Below, piece after piece: positions 1-9,994 of a DNA stretch of 60,305 bases. The DNA comes from SIG299 sp045531895 (lineage in GTDB: Bacteria > Bacillota > Clostridia > Lachnospirales > Lachnospiraceae). The notes under the pieces are model-generated. The model was not told where the DNA came from and ran no database searches. It was given only the letters and a program-made list of their open reading frames with translations. The translations under genes and the position numbers were made by a program. Within the stretch, counting starts at the first letter, position 1; every line of letters starts with the position of its first letter. The stretch is from the NCBI GenBank assembly GCA_045531895.1, contig JAZSEW010000091.1, positions 1 to 60,305 on the forward strand, in the 5' to 3' direction.

Positions 1-45
1 ATGGTTGTCGTTAGCCATCTTTTTTCTCTTTTTAGGGGAAAATTT

Positions 46-83
46 AGCGGAGACTGTGACCTGGTTTGGTCACAGCCTCCGCT
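46..83. terminator. strong 16-bp hairpin, terminator-like
   Basis: Arms at 46-61 and 68-83 pair over 16 positions with one A/C mismatch and a 6-nt loop. No clear T-run follows on the plus strand and only a short one on the minus strand, so direction and function are uncertain. It may end a gene lying left of the window, or act as a leader structure for a minus-strand gene there. Confidence 0.4.
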
Positions 84-138
84 GTTCTGGACTATCTATT
101 TCCCGACAGCCCCTTTTTTACATTTTCTCATAAAAAAC

Positions 139-167
139 TTGCAATTCCGAAAAAAATTGTCTATACT
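139..167 (+). promoter_or_regulatory. argH promoter (sigma-A type)
   Basis: TTGCAA at 139-144 and TATACT at 162-167 are separated by exactly 17 bp, and argH starts 50 bp downstream of the -10 box. The spacing and hexamers fit a housekeeping promoter. No T-box or obvious ArgR box was recognised by eye. Confidence 0.65.
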
Positions 168-216
168 GTAGTTTAATAGTTTAATTTACTAAAACATCCT
201 ACGGAGGTACGAAATC

Positions 217-1590
<1,374 letters not shown>

Positions 1591-1602
1591 TTTATACCAT
1601 AA

Positions 1603-1643
1603 AAAAGCTCTTATCCTACCGTTTCGATAGAATAAGAGCTTTT
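1603..1643. terminator. bidirectional terminator between argH and the SH3 protein gene
   Basis: AAAAGCTCTTAT at 1603-1614 pairs with ATAAGAGCTTTT at 1632-1643, with A-rich and T-rich flanks on both sides. It lies between two converging genes and can serve both. Confidence 0.85.
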
Positions 1644-1668
1644 CTTTCACTTGATTATAACAACATTT

Positions 1669-2781
1669 TTATACCTTACGCATCAGCTTCTTTGCCACAC
1701 AGCCTGCTTTATCGATAAAGCGGACATCTGTACCGAAGCGGATTTCAATTCTCTTTACATCAGAATTGTCAAATACAACACCTTTGCCAAAGTACTCATG
1801 ATATACCAAGTCACCAGGACCTAAGTTATCAATTTCTTCCTTCAACAATTCCTTTTCTTTAAGACTTTCGGACAGCTGCTTTAACTCATCTTCCTTCTTC
1901 TTTTCCTCATTCGGATCATAAAAGCGGGATTTTTCCATTATTTCAGCATTTACCATACGGGCATGTTCTTTTCTTGCCAGCATTGCCGCATCCGATTCAT
2001 ACCCCCTGGACTGCATACGAGGTGAAGACGTTTCTCTCGTATCTTCGGAATATTCCTGCTTACGTTTCATAATGTTAATCGGATTACCGTTTGCATCCTC
2101 CGGTCCTTTTTTCAGTTGAATATTCTTCAAACTGTCAATTTTATCAGATGCTTCTGCACCGGCAGCTTCACGTTTTTTCACCATAAGTACAACGTACGCA
2201 CCTGCTGCAATGACAAGCAGAAGGAGCACAATTCCGATTCCCTTCCAAATAGAGAATCCACCGTCTTCTTCCGGTTCCGGAATCGGTGTCGGAGATGCCA
2301 CCGGTGTTGGTGTTGCTATTGGAGTCGGTGTCGCCTCCGGTGTTGGCGTCGGTTCCGGTGTTGGTGTTGCCTCCGGCGTTGGTGTTGGAAGCGGCATCGC
2401 ACGGGTCTCTGACTTTTTAATATATCTTCCACTGACATAGCCGTGGTATTCTACCCCGTCTTCCATCCAACGGATTTCATACCAAACCTTACCACCGGCA
2501 GACAGTCCGTCCTGCATGATAGCAACTTTATCACCCTTCTCTAACACTACATTTTTTCCATTCACTTTTACCTGGTCAAAATCCGTACCACGACCGGTAC
2601 GCACATTTAGCGACTCTGTATCATATACCTCACCTACATATGCCTCTATCTGCGAGGTTAAATCAGTTGACTCATACGTAGGTTCCGTTTCCGCATATGC
2701 ATGAATTTCCGGTGCAGTCACTGCCGTCAGCAGCCAAAGTCCGGTTCCCAATACTGCAAGCCATTTTTGCATTCTTCTCAT
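1669..2781 (-). CDS. membrane protein with extracellular SH3 domain and cytoplasmic Tudor-like tail
   Basis: The 370-residue protein has a signal peptide or N-terminal anchor (about 8-28). A bacterial SH3 domain follows at about 47-128, with the hallmark SLNVRTGRGTDF. Next come a Pro-Thr-rich spacer of TPTP repeats (about 132-170) and a transmembrane helix (about 178-202). The charged cytoplasmic part ends in a small domain from about residue 320 (GDLVYHEYFGKGVV) resembling the CarD/UvrD-tail Tudor-like fold. The SH3 part probably binds the cell wall. The tail resembles domains that contact RNA polymerase or nucleic acid, which suggests, without proving, a link between wall and cytoplasm. The start follows GGAGG with 9 nt spacing. 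The exact role is unknown. Confidence 0.8.
   Translation of the reverse strand: MRRMQKWLAVLGTGLWLLTAVTAPEIHAYAETEPTYESTDLTSQIEAYVGEVYDTESLNVRTGRGTDFDQVKVNGKNVVLEKGDKVAIMQDGLSAGGKVWYEIRWMEDGVEYHGYVSGRYIKKSETRAMPLPTPTPEATPTPEPTPTPEATPTPIATPTPVASPTPIPEPEEDGGFSIWKGIGIVLLLLVIAAGAYVVLMVKKREAAGAEASDKIDSLKNIQLKKGPEDANGNPINIMKRKQEYSEDTRETSSPRMQSRGYESDAAMLARKEHARMVNAEIMEKSRFYDPNEEKKKEDELKQLSESLKEKELLKEEIDNLGPGDLVYHEYFGKGVVFDNSDVKRIEIRFGTDVRFIDKAGCVAKKLMRKV
2284..2395. repeat. degenerate GGTGTTGG-type repeats encoding the Pro-Thr linker
   Basis: Short imperfect units such as GGTGTTGGTGTTGC and GGTGTCGG recur through this stretch. On the coding (minus) strand they specify the TPTP-rich spacer of the SH3 protein. 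Such tracts often vary in length between strains by slippage. Confidence 0.7.
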
Positions 2782-2799
2782 ATACCTTATCCTCCTTTT

Positions 2800-4104
2800 C
2801 TATTCCTGCCTGCTGAGCAGATAGGTAATAAACTGCTGGGCAGTTCTCCCTGATTTGCCTCCGTGGGCAATCTCCCATGCATTCGCCTTCAGCAGTAGTT
2901 CTTCCTCCGTTAATGTAATTTCCGGATATTTTTCCGCCAAACCTTTGACGATTCCGAAAAATTCCTTCTGGTTTGGTGACATGAAATAAATACTGATACC
3001 AAAACGTGCCACCAGAGATAATTTTTCCTGCATGGTATCCGACCGATGCAGTTCATCCTTAGACATATCCGAACGGTCTGACCACGTTTCCCTGATTAAA
3101 TGTCTCCGGTTAGAGGTAGCATAAATCAGTACATTATCCGGTTTAATTTCCAATCCACCCTCTATTACCGCTTTCAGGTACTTATATTCTATTTCAAACT
3201 CCTCAAAGGATAAATCATCCATGTAAATGATAAACTTGTAATTTCTGTTTTTAATTCTTGAAATCAAACCTGCCAGTTCAGAAAACTGGTGCTTATAAAT
3301 TTCAATCATACGAAGTCCGTCTTTATAATATTCGTTCAAAATTGCTTTTATACTGGTGGATTTACCGGTTCCGGCATCCCCGTACAGCAATACATTATTT
3401 GCCTTTCTGCCTTCCACAAAAGCTCTTGTGTTTTCCATCAGCTTCTGCTTCTGGTCATCATAGCCAATCAGATCATCCAGATGTACTTCTTCCGTATTGG
3501 TAATCGGAACAATCACCTGTTCACCATTTTCTTCCTGCAGACGAAACGCCTTGTTGAGACCAAACTGTCCGACACCATACTCTCTGTAAAATGCCGTAAC
3601 CACTTCAAAAATCTCTTCTTTTTCAGAGGCAGCAGCAATTTTTTTACTTAATTCTTTTACCTTCTCGCTGACACTTTTGTTATAATACTTTTCTGCTTTA
3701 GCCACAGCATGATACGCTGTAATCACTGAAAAGCAGTCAATTTCCAGTTCCCGTTCCATGTTCGAAAAATCATAGTGAAACAACTGGCGGAAAATTTCAA
3801 AATCTTCCTTGGCAAAAATATTGACACTTCCTTCGGCTGCACCTTTCTTTTCACAAACAAAGCCAAAAGGAGTTTCTGTCATGGCAATCAGATAGGCGAG
3901 ATAATTCTGCCACAGGTTACCATCAAAACCATATTTTGTTGCCACATCCAACAGACGATTAATCTGACAATACAGTCGGTTGATGGTCTCCTCTTTTTCT
4001 GCTTTCTTTGTCTGCCACTTCTCAATAATATCTGCCAACTTAAACAGAATACTGTCTTTTTCTATATTACGATATATGACCAGTTTTGATAAATAACGGT
4101 ACAT
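2800..4104 (-). CDS. DUF815-family AAA ATPase
   Basis: The 434-residue protein has an N-terminal alpha-helical region and a central ATPase core. The Walker A motif GDAGTGKST is near residue 244, and a Walker B-like stretch (FIIYMDDLSF) lies about 55 residues later. A following TSNRRHL resembles a sensor 1 segment. This layout fits the DUF815 family of AAA proteins, whose cellular role is not established. The start follows AGAGG. A second P-loop ATPase of another family lies 21 bp upstream on the same strand, so the two may be co-transcribed. No membrane segment is seen. Confidence 0.8.
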   Translation of the reverse strand: MYRYLSKLVIYRNIEKDSILFKLADIIEKWQTKKAEKEETINRLYCQINRLLDVATKYGFDGNLWQNYLAYLIAMTETPFGFVCEKKGAAEGSVNIFAKEDFEIFRQLFHYDFSNMERELEIDCFSVITAYHAVAKAEKYYNKSVSEKVKELSKKIAAASEKEEIFEVVTAFYREYGVGQFGLNKAFRLQEENGEQVIVPITNTEEVHLDDLIGYDDQKQKLMENTRAFVEGRKANNVLLYGDAGTGKSTSIKAILNEYYKDGLRMIEIYKHQFSELAGLISRIKNRNYKFIIYMDDLSFEEFEIEYKYLKAVIEGGLEIKPDNVLIYATSNRRHLIRETWSDRSDMSKDELHRSDTMQEKLSLVARFGISIYFMSPNQKEFFGIVKGLAEKYPEITLTEEELLLKANAWEIAHGGKSGRTAQQFITYLLSRQE

Positions 4105-4125
4105 TTGTTTCCTCTTTCTTTACAG

Positions 4126-5508
4126 CTATAAATCTTCTAAACCAACCAAAACTACTTTGCAGTTCTTTACGCTGCCGTTTTCTACCCGCTTCCGTAGTTC
4201 TTCTGAAAATCCAGCCTTGGAAAACAGGTATAATTCCTTTGGCTGAAGTAATGCCAGTTCCAACAAATCTTTATATGCCGATAAATCTTTTCCTGTCATC
4301 ATACGGCTTTCAAACTGACAAAAGCCTGCCAGAATTGCACCATCGGAATTTCCTGCGACCACATCAATACGGCCGGACTTTCCATACCAGGTACCCCAGT
4401 TTTCATACCGGTTTTCAAGCTTGCCGTACTGTTCCATCAATTTTAAATATTCGCTACAGACACCGGAAAAGCTCTCCTGCATATAAAGTGCAAAATCCTT
4501 TGCCACTTCCTGTTCATACACCTGCTCCCCCTGTCCAAGAAGAATCAGGGAAAGGTTTGGAAATACATAACGGTACCAGAATCTCAGATAATTATCTTTA
4601 ATTCTGTAAAGTCCCTTTTGCACATTGGCATGTACCAAAGTTGCACTTTCCGCAGCATCAAAGGAAAATACCTTTTCTACCACGTCAAGTTCAATCAGGT
4701 TTTTAATATACACACTGATTTTCGCTCTGGAAAAACCGGTACGGGTATAAATATCATTTAATTTATTTCTTCCTGATGCCAACGCAGCAAGAATTGCGTT
4801 ATAAGCACCCAGTTCGCGGAGTTCTTTCTTCAAAAAATTTTCTGCACCAAACAAAAGTGGAGCATCTTTTCTAAAGAATATGCGAAGAATATTTTCCCGT
4901 AAGCTTCCTTTTTCATTCCAATAGGCCAAATATTCCGGCACACCGCCTAATATTGCATTTGCATAAATTGTTTTTTCCACCGACATATTCGGAAAACGTT
5001 TCACTAATTCCAAAAAAGTGAATTCTTTCAGCTTGATAATTCCGTACAATGCTCTGGCCGCCGGACCAAAATCCTGTACCATAGCATTTTCTACCCAGTT
5101 TACGGAAGAACTTAAAAACAGAAACATGCACTGTTCTTCCATAAGCATTTTTAAAAACGCTACAACAAACTCCTCACTGTTTTTTACAAGAAAATGAAAT
5201 TCATCAATAATAATAAGCGCTTTTTTTGACTTATCCTCTCTGCCTGCCACAACCTGCTTGAGGCAGCTATAAAAGGATGGAAATTCCTCTCCGGCTTCTA
5301 CACCAAGTTCTTTCGCCATACTAAAGCATTGTTCCCTCTCGGACAATTCTCTTGCAAGATAATATACTGTCGGCTTTTCCTTGGAAAAAAGGGCAGCAAG
5401 TTCTGTTTTTCCAATACCGGACCGGCCATATAAAACAATCGCCGCATTCCGTTCCTGACGATATGCATCTTCTAATTGTTTTAATTCCTGTGTTCGTCCA
5501 ACAAACAT
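4126..5508 (-). CDS. archaeal-type P-loop ATPase with DUF234 tail
   Basis: The N-terminal FVGRTQEL and the Walker A motif GRSGIGKT (near residue 30) are followed by a Walker B-like ALIIIDEFHF near 118. This is the organisation of the archaeal ATPase/DUF234 family. The middle carries a winged-helix-like segment (about 240-290), and the C-terminal part resembles the DUF234 nuclease-like domain (GRIDVVAG near 385). Family members are AAA-type STAND-like ATPases of unclear function, sometimes linked to toxins or mobile DNA. An ATG at 5508 with GGAGG 10 nt upstream is preferred, while a GTG two codons earlier lies only 4 nt from that site. It precedes the DUF815 ATPase on the same strand. Confidence 0.75.
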   Translation of the reverse strand: MFVGRTQELKQLEDAYRQERNAAIVLYGRSGIGKTELAALFSKEKPTVYYLARELSEREQCFSMAKELGVEAGEEFPSFYSCLKQVVAGREDKSKKALIIIDEFHFLVKNSEEFVVAFLKMLMEEQCMFLFLSSSVNWVENAMVQDFGPAARALYGIIKLKEFTFLELVKRFPNMSVEKTIYANAILGGVPEYLAYWNEKGSLRENILRIFFRKDAPLLFGAENFLKKELRELGAYNAILAALASGRNKLNDIYTRTGFSRAKISVYIKNLIELDVVEKVFSFDAAESATLVHANVQKGLYRIKDNYLRFWYRYVFPNLSLILLGQGEQVYEQEVAKDFALYMQESFSGVCSEYLKLMEQYGKLENRYENWGTWYGKSGRIDVVAGNSDGAILAGFCQFESRMMTGKDLSAYKDLLELALLQPKELYLFSKAGFSEELRKRVENGSVKNCKVVLVGLEDL

Positions 5509-5534
5509 ACTCACTGTTCCTCCAACTCTAAATG

Positions 5535-7322
5535 CTACATGCGTTCCGGTGCCTCAAATCCAAGAAGGTCAATGCAGGTTTCCAAAAGCTTTAACACCAG
5601 TGTAATCAGAGCAATCCACTCTCCCTGCTTCTTCTTGTCTTCCTCACTCATAATCTTGTTACCATGGTAAAAACTGTTAAATGCATTTGCCATTTCGTAA
5701 ATGTACTGACAAAGCTTGTGCGGTGCCATTTCCTCATAAGTTTTGGAAACAACATCATTAAATTTTGCTGCTGTTAACATTAAGTCAATTTCAGCATCAC
5801 CATAAATGCGTTCTTCCGTTTCACCGCCGTAAGGGTGGGCGATTACACCTGCTGCCTGACCATGGTTTTCTGCATACTTTGCAAGAATAGACTTAATACG
5901 CACCATTGTATATAAAATATATGGTCCCGTGTTTCCTTCAAAGGAAGTGAAACGGTCAATATCAAAAATGTAATCCTTTGCAATCTGATTGGAAAGGTCT
6001 GCATATTTTAAAGCAGCAAGACCAACCGTTTTTGCAATTGATTTTGCCTCTTCTTCCGGCATTTCACGACCAGACATTACTTTGTTAAATACCTCTTCAT
6101 TTACGCCGGCAATTAAATTTTCCAGACGCATTACACCGCCGTCACGGGTCTTGAACGGCTTGCCGTCCTTACCGTTTACTGTACCAAAGCCCAGGAAAAG
6201 AAGTTCCTTCTCCTTTGGAAGCAGTCCGCACTTCTTTGCTGCACGGAACACCTGTACAAAATGCAAATCCTGACGTTTATCAACAACGTAAATATAACGA
6301 TCCGGATTAAAATCCTTTTCTCGTTGAATAATTGTTGCCAAATCGGTAGTTTCATAAATTGCCGCACCATCAGACTTTCTGACAATACATGGAGGAAGTT
6401 CCTTACTGTCGCTTTCTTCTGCAATATCTACAACCAAGGCACCCATGCTTTCTCTTGCATAGCCCTTTGCTACCATATCCTCCAGCATAGCCGGAATGTA
6501 TGGCTGTGCGTCACTTTCACCAAGCCACCATTCAAACTCTACATTTAAGTTCTCATAATTTTTCTTCAAATCCGCAATAGAAACCGCTAAAATATGCTTC
6601 CAGAGTGCAATATATGGTGCATATCCGGACTGTAGCTTTGCAGTTGCCATATGCGCACGTTCTTTGAATTCTTCATCCGTTTTGGACTTTGCACTGGCAC
6701 TTGGATAAATTTCTTCCAACTCACTAATATTAAACGGAGCTTCTGACGGATATTCTCCGGTAAAGGTTTCATCAAAATAGCAGAGGTTTGGCTGACGTTC
6801 TTTCAGTTCTTCAATGATAAGTCCCATCTGTAAGCCCCAGTCTCCAAGATGCACATCACCAATTGCCTCGTTACCTGCAAATTTGCAAATTCGCTTAATA
6901 CTTTCACCGATAACTGCAGAACGCAGATGTCCGATATGCAAAGGCTTTGCAACATTCGGTCCGCCATAGTCCACGATGACCTTCTGTCCCTTACCCTGCT
7001 CCTCGTAACCATACTTTTCTGCTTTTACCATATCCTCTAAATACATTGTCAGATAGTATGGACATACCTTAATATTGATAAATCCGGGAGCAAGCGCCGT
7101 CACTTCAGAAAACAGCTTCTTATCCAGCGCTGCAACTACCTCCTGTGCTATCATGATTGGTGCTTTTTTATATTCCTTTGCGGCAGCCATGGCACCATTA
7201 CACTGGTACTGGCACAAATCAGGGCGGTTGGATACCGTAGCCTGTCCGTATTTTTCTGCATATCCGCAAGCCACAAACGCCTGCTTTAACTCTTCACTAA
7301 TAATGTCAATTAAGGTTCTCAT
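5535..7322 (-). CDS. argS: arginine--tRNA ligase
   Basis: This class I synthetase attaches arginine to tRNA-Arg. The HIGH-type motif appears as HIGHLRSAVIGES after NVAKPLH (near residue 125 of the chosen frame). The alpha-helical anticodon-binding domain ends the protein with the conserved C-terminal pattern ending ERM. The KMSK loop is degenerate, as is common in ArgRS. The start is placed at the ATG preceded by GGAGG (CGGAGGAATGTC), 22 codons inside the longest frame; this gives 595 residues. No T-box lies in the upstream gap. The stop is followed 26 bp later by the ATPase gene on the same strand. Confidence 0.96.
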   Translation of the reverse strand: MRTLIDIISEELKQAFVACGYAEKYGQATVSNRPDLCQYQCNGAMAAAKEYKKAPIMIAQEVVAALDKKLFSEVTALAPGFINIKVCPYYLTMYLEDMVKAEKYGYEEQGKGQKVIVDYGGPNVAKPLHIGHLRSAVIGESIKRICKFAGNEAIGDVHLGDWGLQMGLIIEELKERQPNLCYFDETFTGEYPSEAPFNISELEEIYPSASAKSKTDEEFKERAHMATAKLQSGYAPYIALWKHILAVSIADLKKNYENLNVEFEWWLGESDAQPYIPAMLEDMVAKGYARESMGALVVDIAEESDSKELPPCIVRKSDGAAIYETTDLATIIQREKDFNPDRYIYVVDKRQDLHFVQVFRAAKKCGLLPKEKELLFLGFGTVNGKDGKPFKTRDGGVMRLENLIAGVNEEVFNKVMSGREMPEEEAKSIAKTVGLAALKYADLSNQIAKDYIFDIDRFTSFEGNTGPYILYTMVRIKSILAKYAENHGQAAGVIAHPYGGETEERIYGDAEIDLMLTAAKFNDVVSKTYEEMAPHKLCQYIYEMANAFNSFYHGNKIMSEEDKKKQGEWIALITLVLKLLETCIDLLGFEAPERM

Positions 7323-7434
7323 GACATTCCTCCGTTTTCTTAGAAATGTTATATCTTGTTTTAATCTATCATAATTATATGTTATCATACCGTTGTAGAA
7401 AAAACAACATATAATTTATTTTTTTCATAATTAA

Positions 7435-7504
7435 AATCCGGGTATTAAACTACTAAATCGGAAGCATATCTGCGTCTCCGAACTAATAGTTCAATACCCG
7501 GATT
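7435..7504 (-). terminator. long hairpin terminator after the pspC-like gene
   Basis: AATCCGGGTATT at 7435-7446 pairs with AATACCCGGATT at 7493-7504, and the stem continues imperfectly inward (AACTA and TCGGA pairs). On the minus strand the base of the stem runs into TTTTAATT. It separates the pspC gene from argS. Confidence 0.75.
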
Positions 7505-7531
7505 ATTTATGCTATAAAAATATAGAAGCAT

Positions 7532-7711
7532 TTAGTTGTCCGGCATAATAATTGCTGCAATAATGTAAGCAAGTAAGCCTGCACCACCTGCAATACTGAA
7601 TAAAATCCATAACAAACGAACTAATGTAGGATCAATATTGAAGTACTCTGCAAGACCACCGCATACACCACAAAGCTTCTTATCTGTCTGGGACTTGTGC
7701 AACTTTTTCAT
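7532..7711 (-). CDS. PspC-domain membrane protein
   Basis: The 59-residue protein consists of one PspC domain. An N-terminal basic region (KKLCGVCGGLAEYF) is followed by a hydrophobic helix (about 30-55) ending in MPDN, the classical layout of these phage-shock-like inner membrane proteins. The ATG at 7711 is chosen because AGGAGG lies 9 nt upstream; an ATG three codons earlier abuts that site directly. It sits downstream of the padR-HAAS-DUF4097 genes on the same strand, and PspC domains often occur with such envelope-stress modules. Its own promoter may lie in the 130-bp gap. Confidence 0.88.
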   Translation of the reverse strand: MKKLHKSQTDKKLCGVCGGLAEYFNIDPTLVRLLWILFSIAGGAGLLAYIIAAIIMPDN

Positions 7712-7841
7712 AATTAACATCCTCCTGATTTTTCTACTGTTTACAAAAAATACTGTTATTCTTTGTTTATTGTAAGTTTACAATGTTTTAATTGAAATTG
7801 CAACTACTCCGGTGCAATTCTAATGTATTTCTAACCCTGCT

Positions 7842-8771
7842 CTAATTTCCGTCCACACTAATTTCAATATGACCAATGCCGCACTCCAGACCGAAATAGT
7901 CAGCATCCGAACGGTCAAAATTATTCCGTTCTACCGTACCACCAAAGCTGCTACCATCAATTTCCACTTCGCCGATACCGCAGTCAATGGAATAGTTAAA
8001 ATTCACACTGCTTCTGTCAGTCAGGGAAAGTTTCACCTCTCCGATGCCGCATTTTACTGTGTTATGACCGGAAACTGCTCCTACAAAGGAAATAGCACCA
8101 ATGCCATTATCTACATTCAGGTTTTTTGCATCCATATCATATACTCTGATTTCACCAACACCGTTTTTAATGTCCAGCGATTCTTCAGCCACCAAATCAA
8201 ACACCTTCAGGCTGCCGGCATCCACTTCCAAAAACATATTCTCTGCAGCCAGTTTATCCACATCCATTGTACCAGCCGCAAGATAAATTTTCATCTGTTC
8301 AAAATTCATTTCATCAGGAATCGTCACCGTAATATCCGGAGAATAATCCGAATGAACACTTCCACTGTCAAGTAATCTGTCCTCAATATACCATACACCA
8401 TTTCTTATCTCACTTGTAATAGCATTTTCAAACATATCTGTCACTGAAAGCTCCATATCGTCTCCTATTTTGATTTTTACTTCACCAACAGCAAATGCAA
8501 AATCAATTCCTGTTATTATTTCTCCCTCAGGAACCGCAAAATGGTAAGATTCCTGTGTATCAGCCTTATTATATCTGGTTCCCTTTCTCGTAACACTCAT
8601 GTACTCATCTACTTCAAAGTAATCCAAGAAATTTCCTTCCGTAATTCTTAATTCATTCCAGTGGTCCTTTATTTCATCCGCAAATTCTACGCCAAGCACC
8701 AGTGCAAGTACGCCTCCTGCCAGCAGACAGGAAAGACCGGTAATCAATATTATTTTCCAAAACTTTTTCAT
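7842..8771 (-). CDS. DUF4097-type adhesin-like membrane protein
   Basis: The 309-residue protein has an N-terminal transmembrane segment (about 6-27). A long beta-rich region follows, with repeated CGIGEV/NGVGEI/NGIGAI units between about 195 and 300, matching the DUF4097 putative-adhesin beta-helix fold. Such proteins occur in envelope-stress modules (LiaX-like), but the biochemical role here is not known. The ATG at 8771 overlaps the TGA of the upstream HAAS gene as ATGA, which implies translational coupling. GGGAGC lies upstream at normal distance. Confidence 0.82.
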   Translation of the reverse strand: MKKFWKIILITGLSCLLAGGVLALVLGVEFADEIKDHWNELRITEGNFLDYFEVDEYMSVTRKGTRYNKADTQESYHFAVPEGEIITGIDFAFAVGEVKIKIGDDMELSVTDMFENAITSEIRNGVWYIEDRLLDSGSVHSDYSPDITVTIPDEMNFEQMKIYLAAGTMDVDKLAAENMFLEVDAGSLKVFDLVAEESLDIKNGVGEIRVYDMDAKNLNVDNGIGAISFVGAVSGHNTVKCGIGEVKLSLTDRSSVNFNYSIDCGIGEVEIDGSSFGGTVERNNFDRSDADYFGLECGIGHIEISVDGN

Positions 8772-9487
8772 ACGTTTGCTCCCTTCTTTCCATGAAACAT
8801 GCGATTGCAAATCTTAATTATTCCGTTGATAATCCAGATTGCCAACTGAATAACTCCAACCGCCAGCGCAATCATTAAGCAGCCTGCACCAAATAGTAAT
8901 AATCCGACTGCCATCATCGCTGCACCCGCAGCAGGTGTCGTAAACACATTTACCAGACCAAGAGCAAAGAAAATCACACCGCTTATCAGTCCGCCTATGC
9001 CACCAAATCCAAAACCAACAGTAATTCCAACCGATGCTCCAAAAAAGCCCATTAACAAGCCAAACGCTACTCCTAAAACAGAAATCCAGATTGGGAAGGT
9101 TACTATTGCAGCCAGAATTACTACAACCAATGCACCTCCGCTCAAGCCCTTCTTTGTGACATAGACACCGGAGCTCTGCGCCTCTTCCGTACGTTGTTCT
9201 TTATCTTTATCATCCGAACTGTAACGAATTGGTGACTGTTTTTCCTGTTCTTCCGCCTGATATCCCTTCTCCGTATAAACACCTCCGCCATTTTCCATGC
9301 GATAGTCCCTTAAAATCTGAGCAGCAATTCTTCCTGCCGAACCGAGTTCCTCTAATACAATCTGCTCCTGTGAAGTTCCGGCTTCTTCAAAATAAGACTC
9401 ATAATACCGAATTGCCTCTTCCCTTTCTTCTTTCGGAAGTTCTCCGAGCAATATTTTAAGCTCTTCCATAAATTCATTTTTAGACAC
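8768..9487 (-). CDS. HAAS/DUF1700 membrane protein
   Basis: The first 65 residues (MSKNEFMEELKILLGELPKE...) form the helical HAAS signalling domain. From about residue 118 several glycine-rich hydrophobic segments give three or four transmembrane helices. In known clusters the HAAS domain is the partner of a PadR-like regulator, and that gene lies directly upstream. The start is a GTG that abuts the padR stop codon with no gap, with AGGAGG 8 nt upstream inside padR. The 3' end overlaps the DUF4097 gene by 4 bp. These overlaps indicate one operon controlling an envelope response. Confidence 0.85.
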   Translation of the reverse strand: MSKNEFMEELKILLGELPKEEREEAIRYYESYFEEAGTSQEQIVLEELGSAGRIAAQILRDYRMENGGGVYTEKGYQAEEQEKQSPIRYSSDDKDKEQRTEEAQSSGVYVTKKGLSGGALVVVILAAIVTFPIWISVLGVAFGLLMGFFGASVGITVGFGFGGIGGLISGVIFFALGLVNVFTTPAAGAAMMAVGLLLFGAGCLMIALAVGVIQLAIWIINGIIKICNRMFHGKKGANV

Positions 9488-9805
9488 TTACATTACCTCC
9501 TCAAACAGCCTTGATATTTTTCCTGAATAGTTAATCCACTCCTGACAATACAACAGTAGCTGCTTTCTTCCCTTTTCTGTAATTTTATAATATCTCCGAT
9601 TTCTGCCTCCGAATTCCATATCATAGGTTTCCAGGCATTCATCCTTCTGTAACCTGCGAAGCACCGGATACAATGTGGATTCTGACAATTCCAAAACACC
9701 TCTGGCTTCCTGAGTAATTTTATACCCATATGTTCCATCCGGTTCCTTGGATACTGCAGCCAGTACAATAGCATCCAGTAATGCCGCCCCTGTATTAAAT
9801 ACCAT
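9488..9805 (-). CDS. PadR-family transcriptional regulator
   Basis: The 105-residue protein is a compact winged helix (about 5-85: TYGYKITQEA, ESTLYPVLRRLQKD, YYKITEKGRKQL) with a short C-terminal dimerisation helix, as in PadR subfamily 2. PadR proteins are usually repressors of their own operon. The start is chosen at the ATG following AAGGAGGTCAGA, 13 codons inside the longest frame. A 14-bp palindrome and a good promoter lie immediately upstream, consistent with autoregulation. The HAAS and DUF4097 genes follow without gaps. Confidence 0.9.
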   Translation of the reverse strand: MVFNTGAALLDAIVLAAVSKEPDGTYGYKITQEARGVLELSESTLYPVLRRLQKDECLETYDMEFGGRNRRYYKITEKGRKQLLLYCQEWINYSGKISRLFEEVM

Positions 9806-9821
9806 TCTGACCTCCTTAATG

Positions 9822-9874
9822 AAACAATATTGTTTTGATGACAATACTATATCTCATATAATATTATACGTCAA
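9822..9874 (-). promoter_or_regulatory. padR operon promoter with candidate PadR operator
   Basis: On the minus strand TTGACG (9869-9874) and TATAGT (9846-9851) are 17 bp apart. Just downstream, around the expected transcription start, lies the perfect palindrome AAACAATATTGTTT (9822-9835). An overlapping inverted repeat TATTGT...ACAATA spans 9828-9846. The arrangement suits repression by the PadR protein encoded next. Confidence 0.65.
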
Positions 9875-9951
9875 TATCATTAATCGTTTTCTAATTAAAT
9901 GTTAATTTTCTTTCATTTTTACTATACTGTATCTGCACCATGCAAATAAAA

Positions 9952-9993
9952 ACACATTTTATGCAGTGGCTCATGCCACTGCATAAAATGTGT
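9952..9993 (-). terminator. terminator of the nucleoid-associated protein gene
   Basis: A perfect 19-bp stem (9952-9970 with 9975-9993) with a 4-nt loop begins one base after the stop codon. On the minus strand it is followed by TTTTAT. Confidence 0.92.
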
Positions 9994-9994
9994 C

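Noticed and set aside
1..18. Possible start of a minus-strand gene (ATG at 18 reading MANDNH leftwards)
   Set aside because: Only six codons are inside the window and the ribosome site is weak; cannot be supported.
2284..2395. CRISPR-like repeats
   Set aside because: The units are short, unspaced and inside a coding region; no spacers of constant length occur anywhere in the window.
2116..2440. Plus-strand open frames opposite the SH3 protein linker
   Set aside because: Cys/Arg- and Gly/Val-rich translations are shadows of the TPTP-coding repeats.
7323..7531. T-box or arginine riboswitch before argS
   Set aside because: The gap holds only the pspC terminator and an AT-rich stretch with possible promoter boxes.
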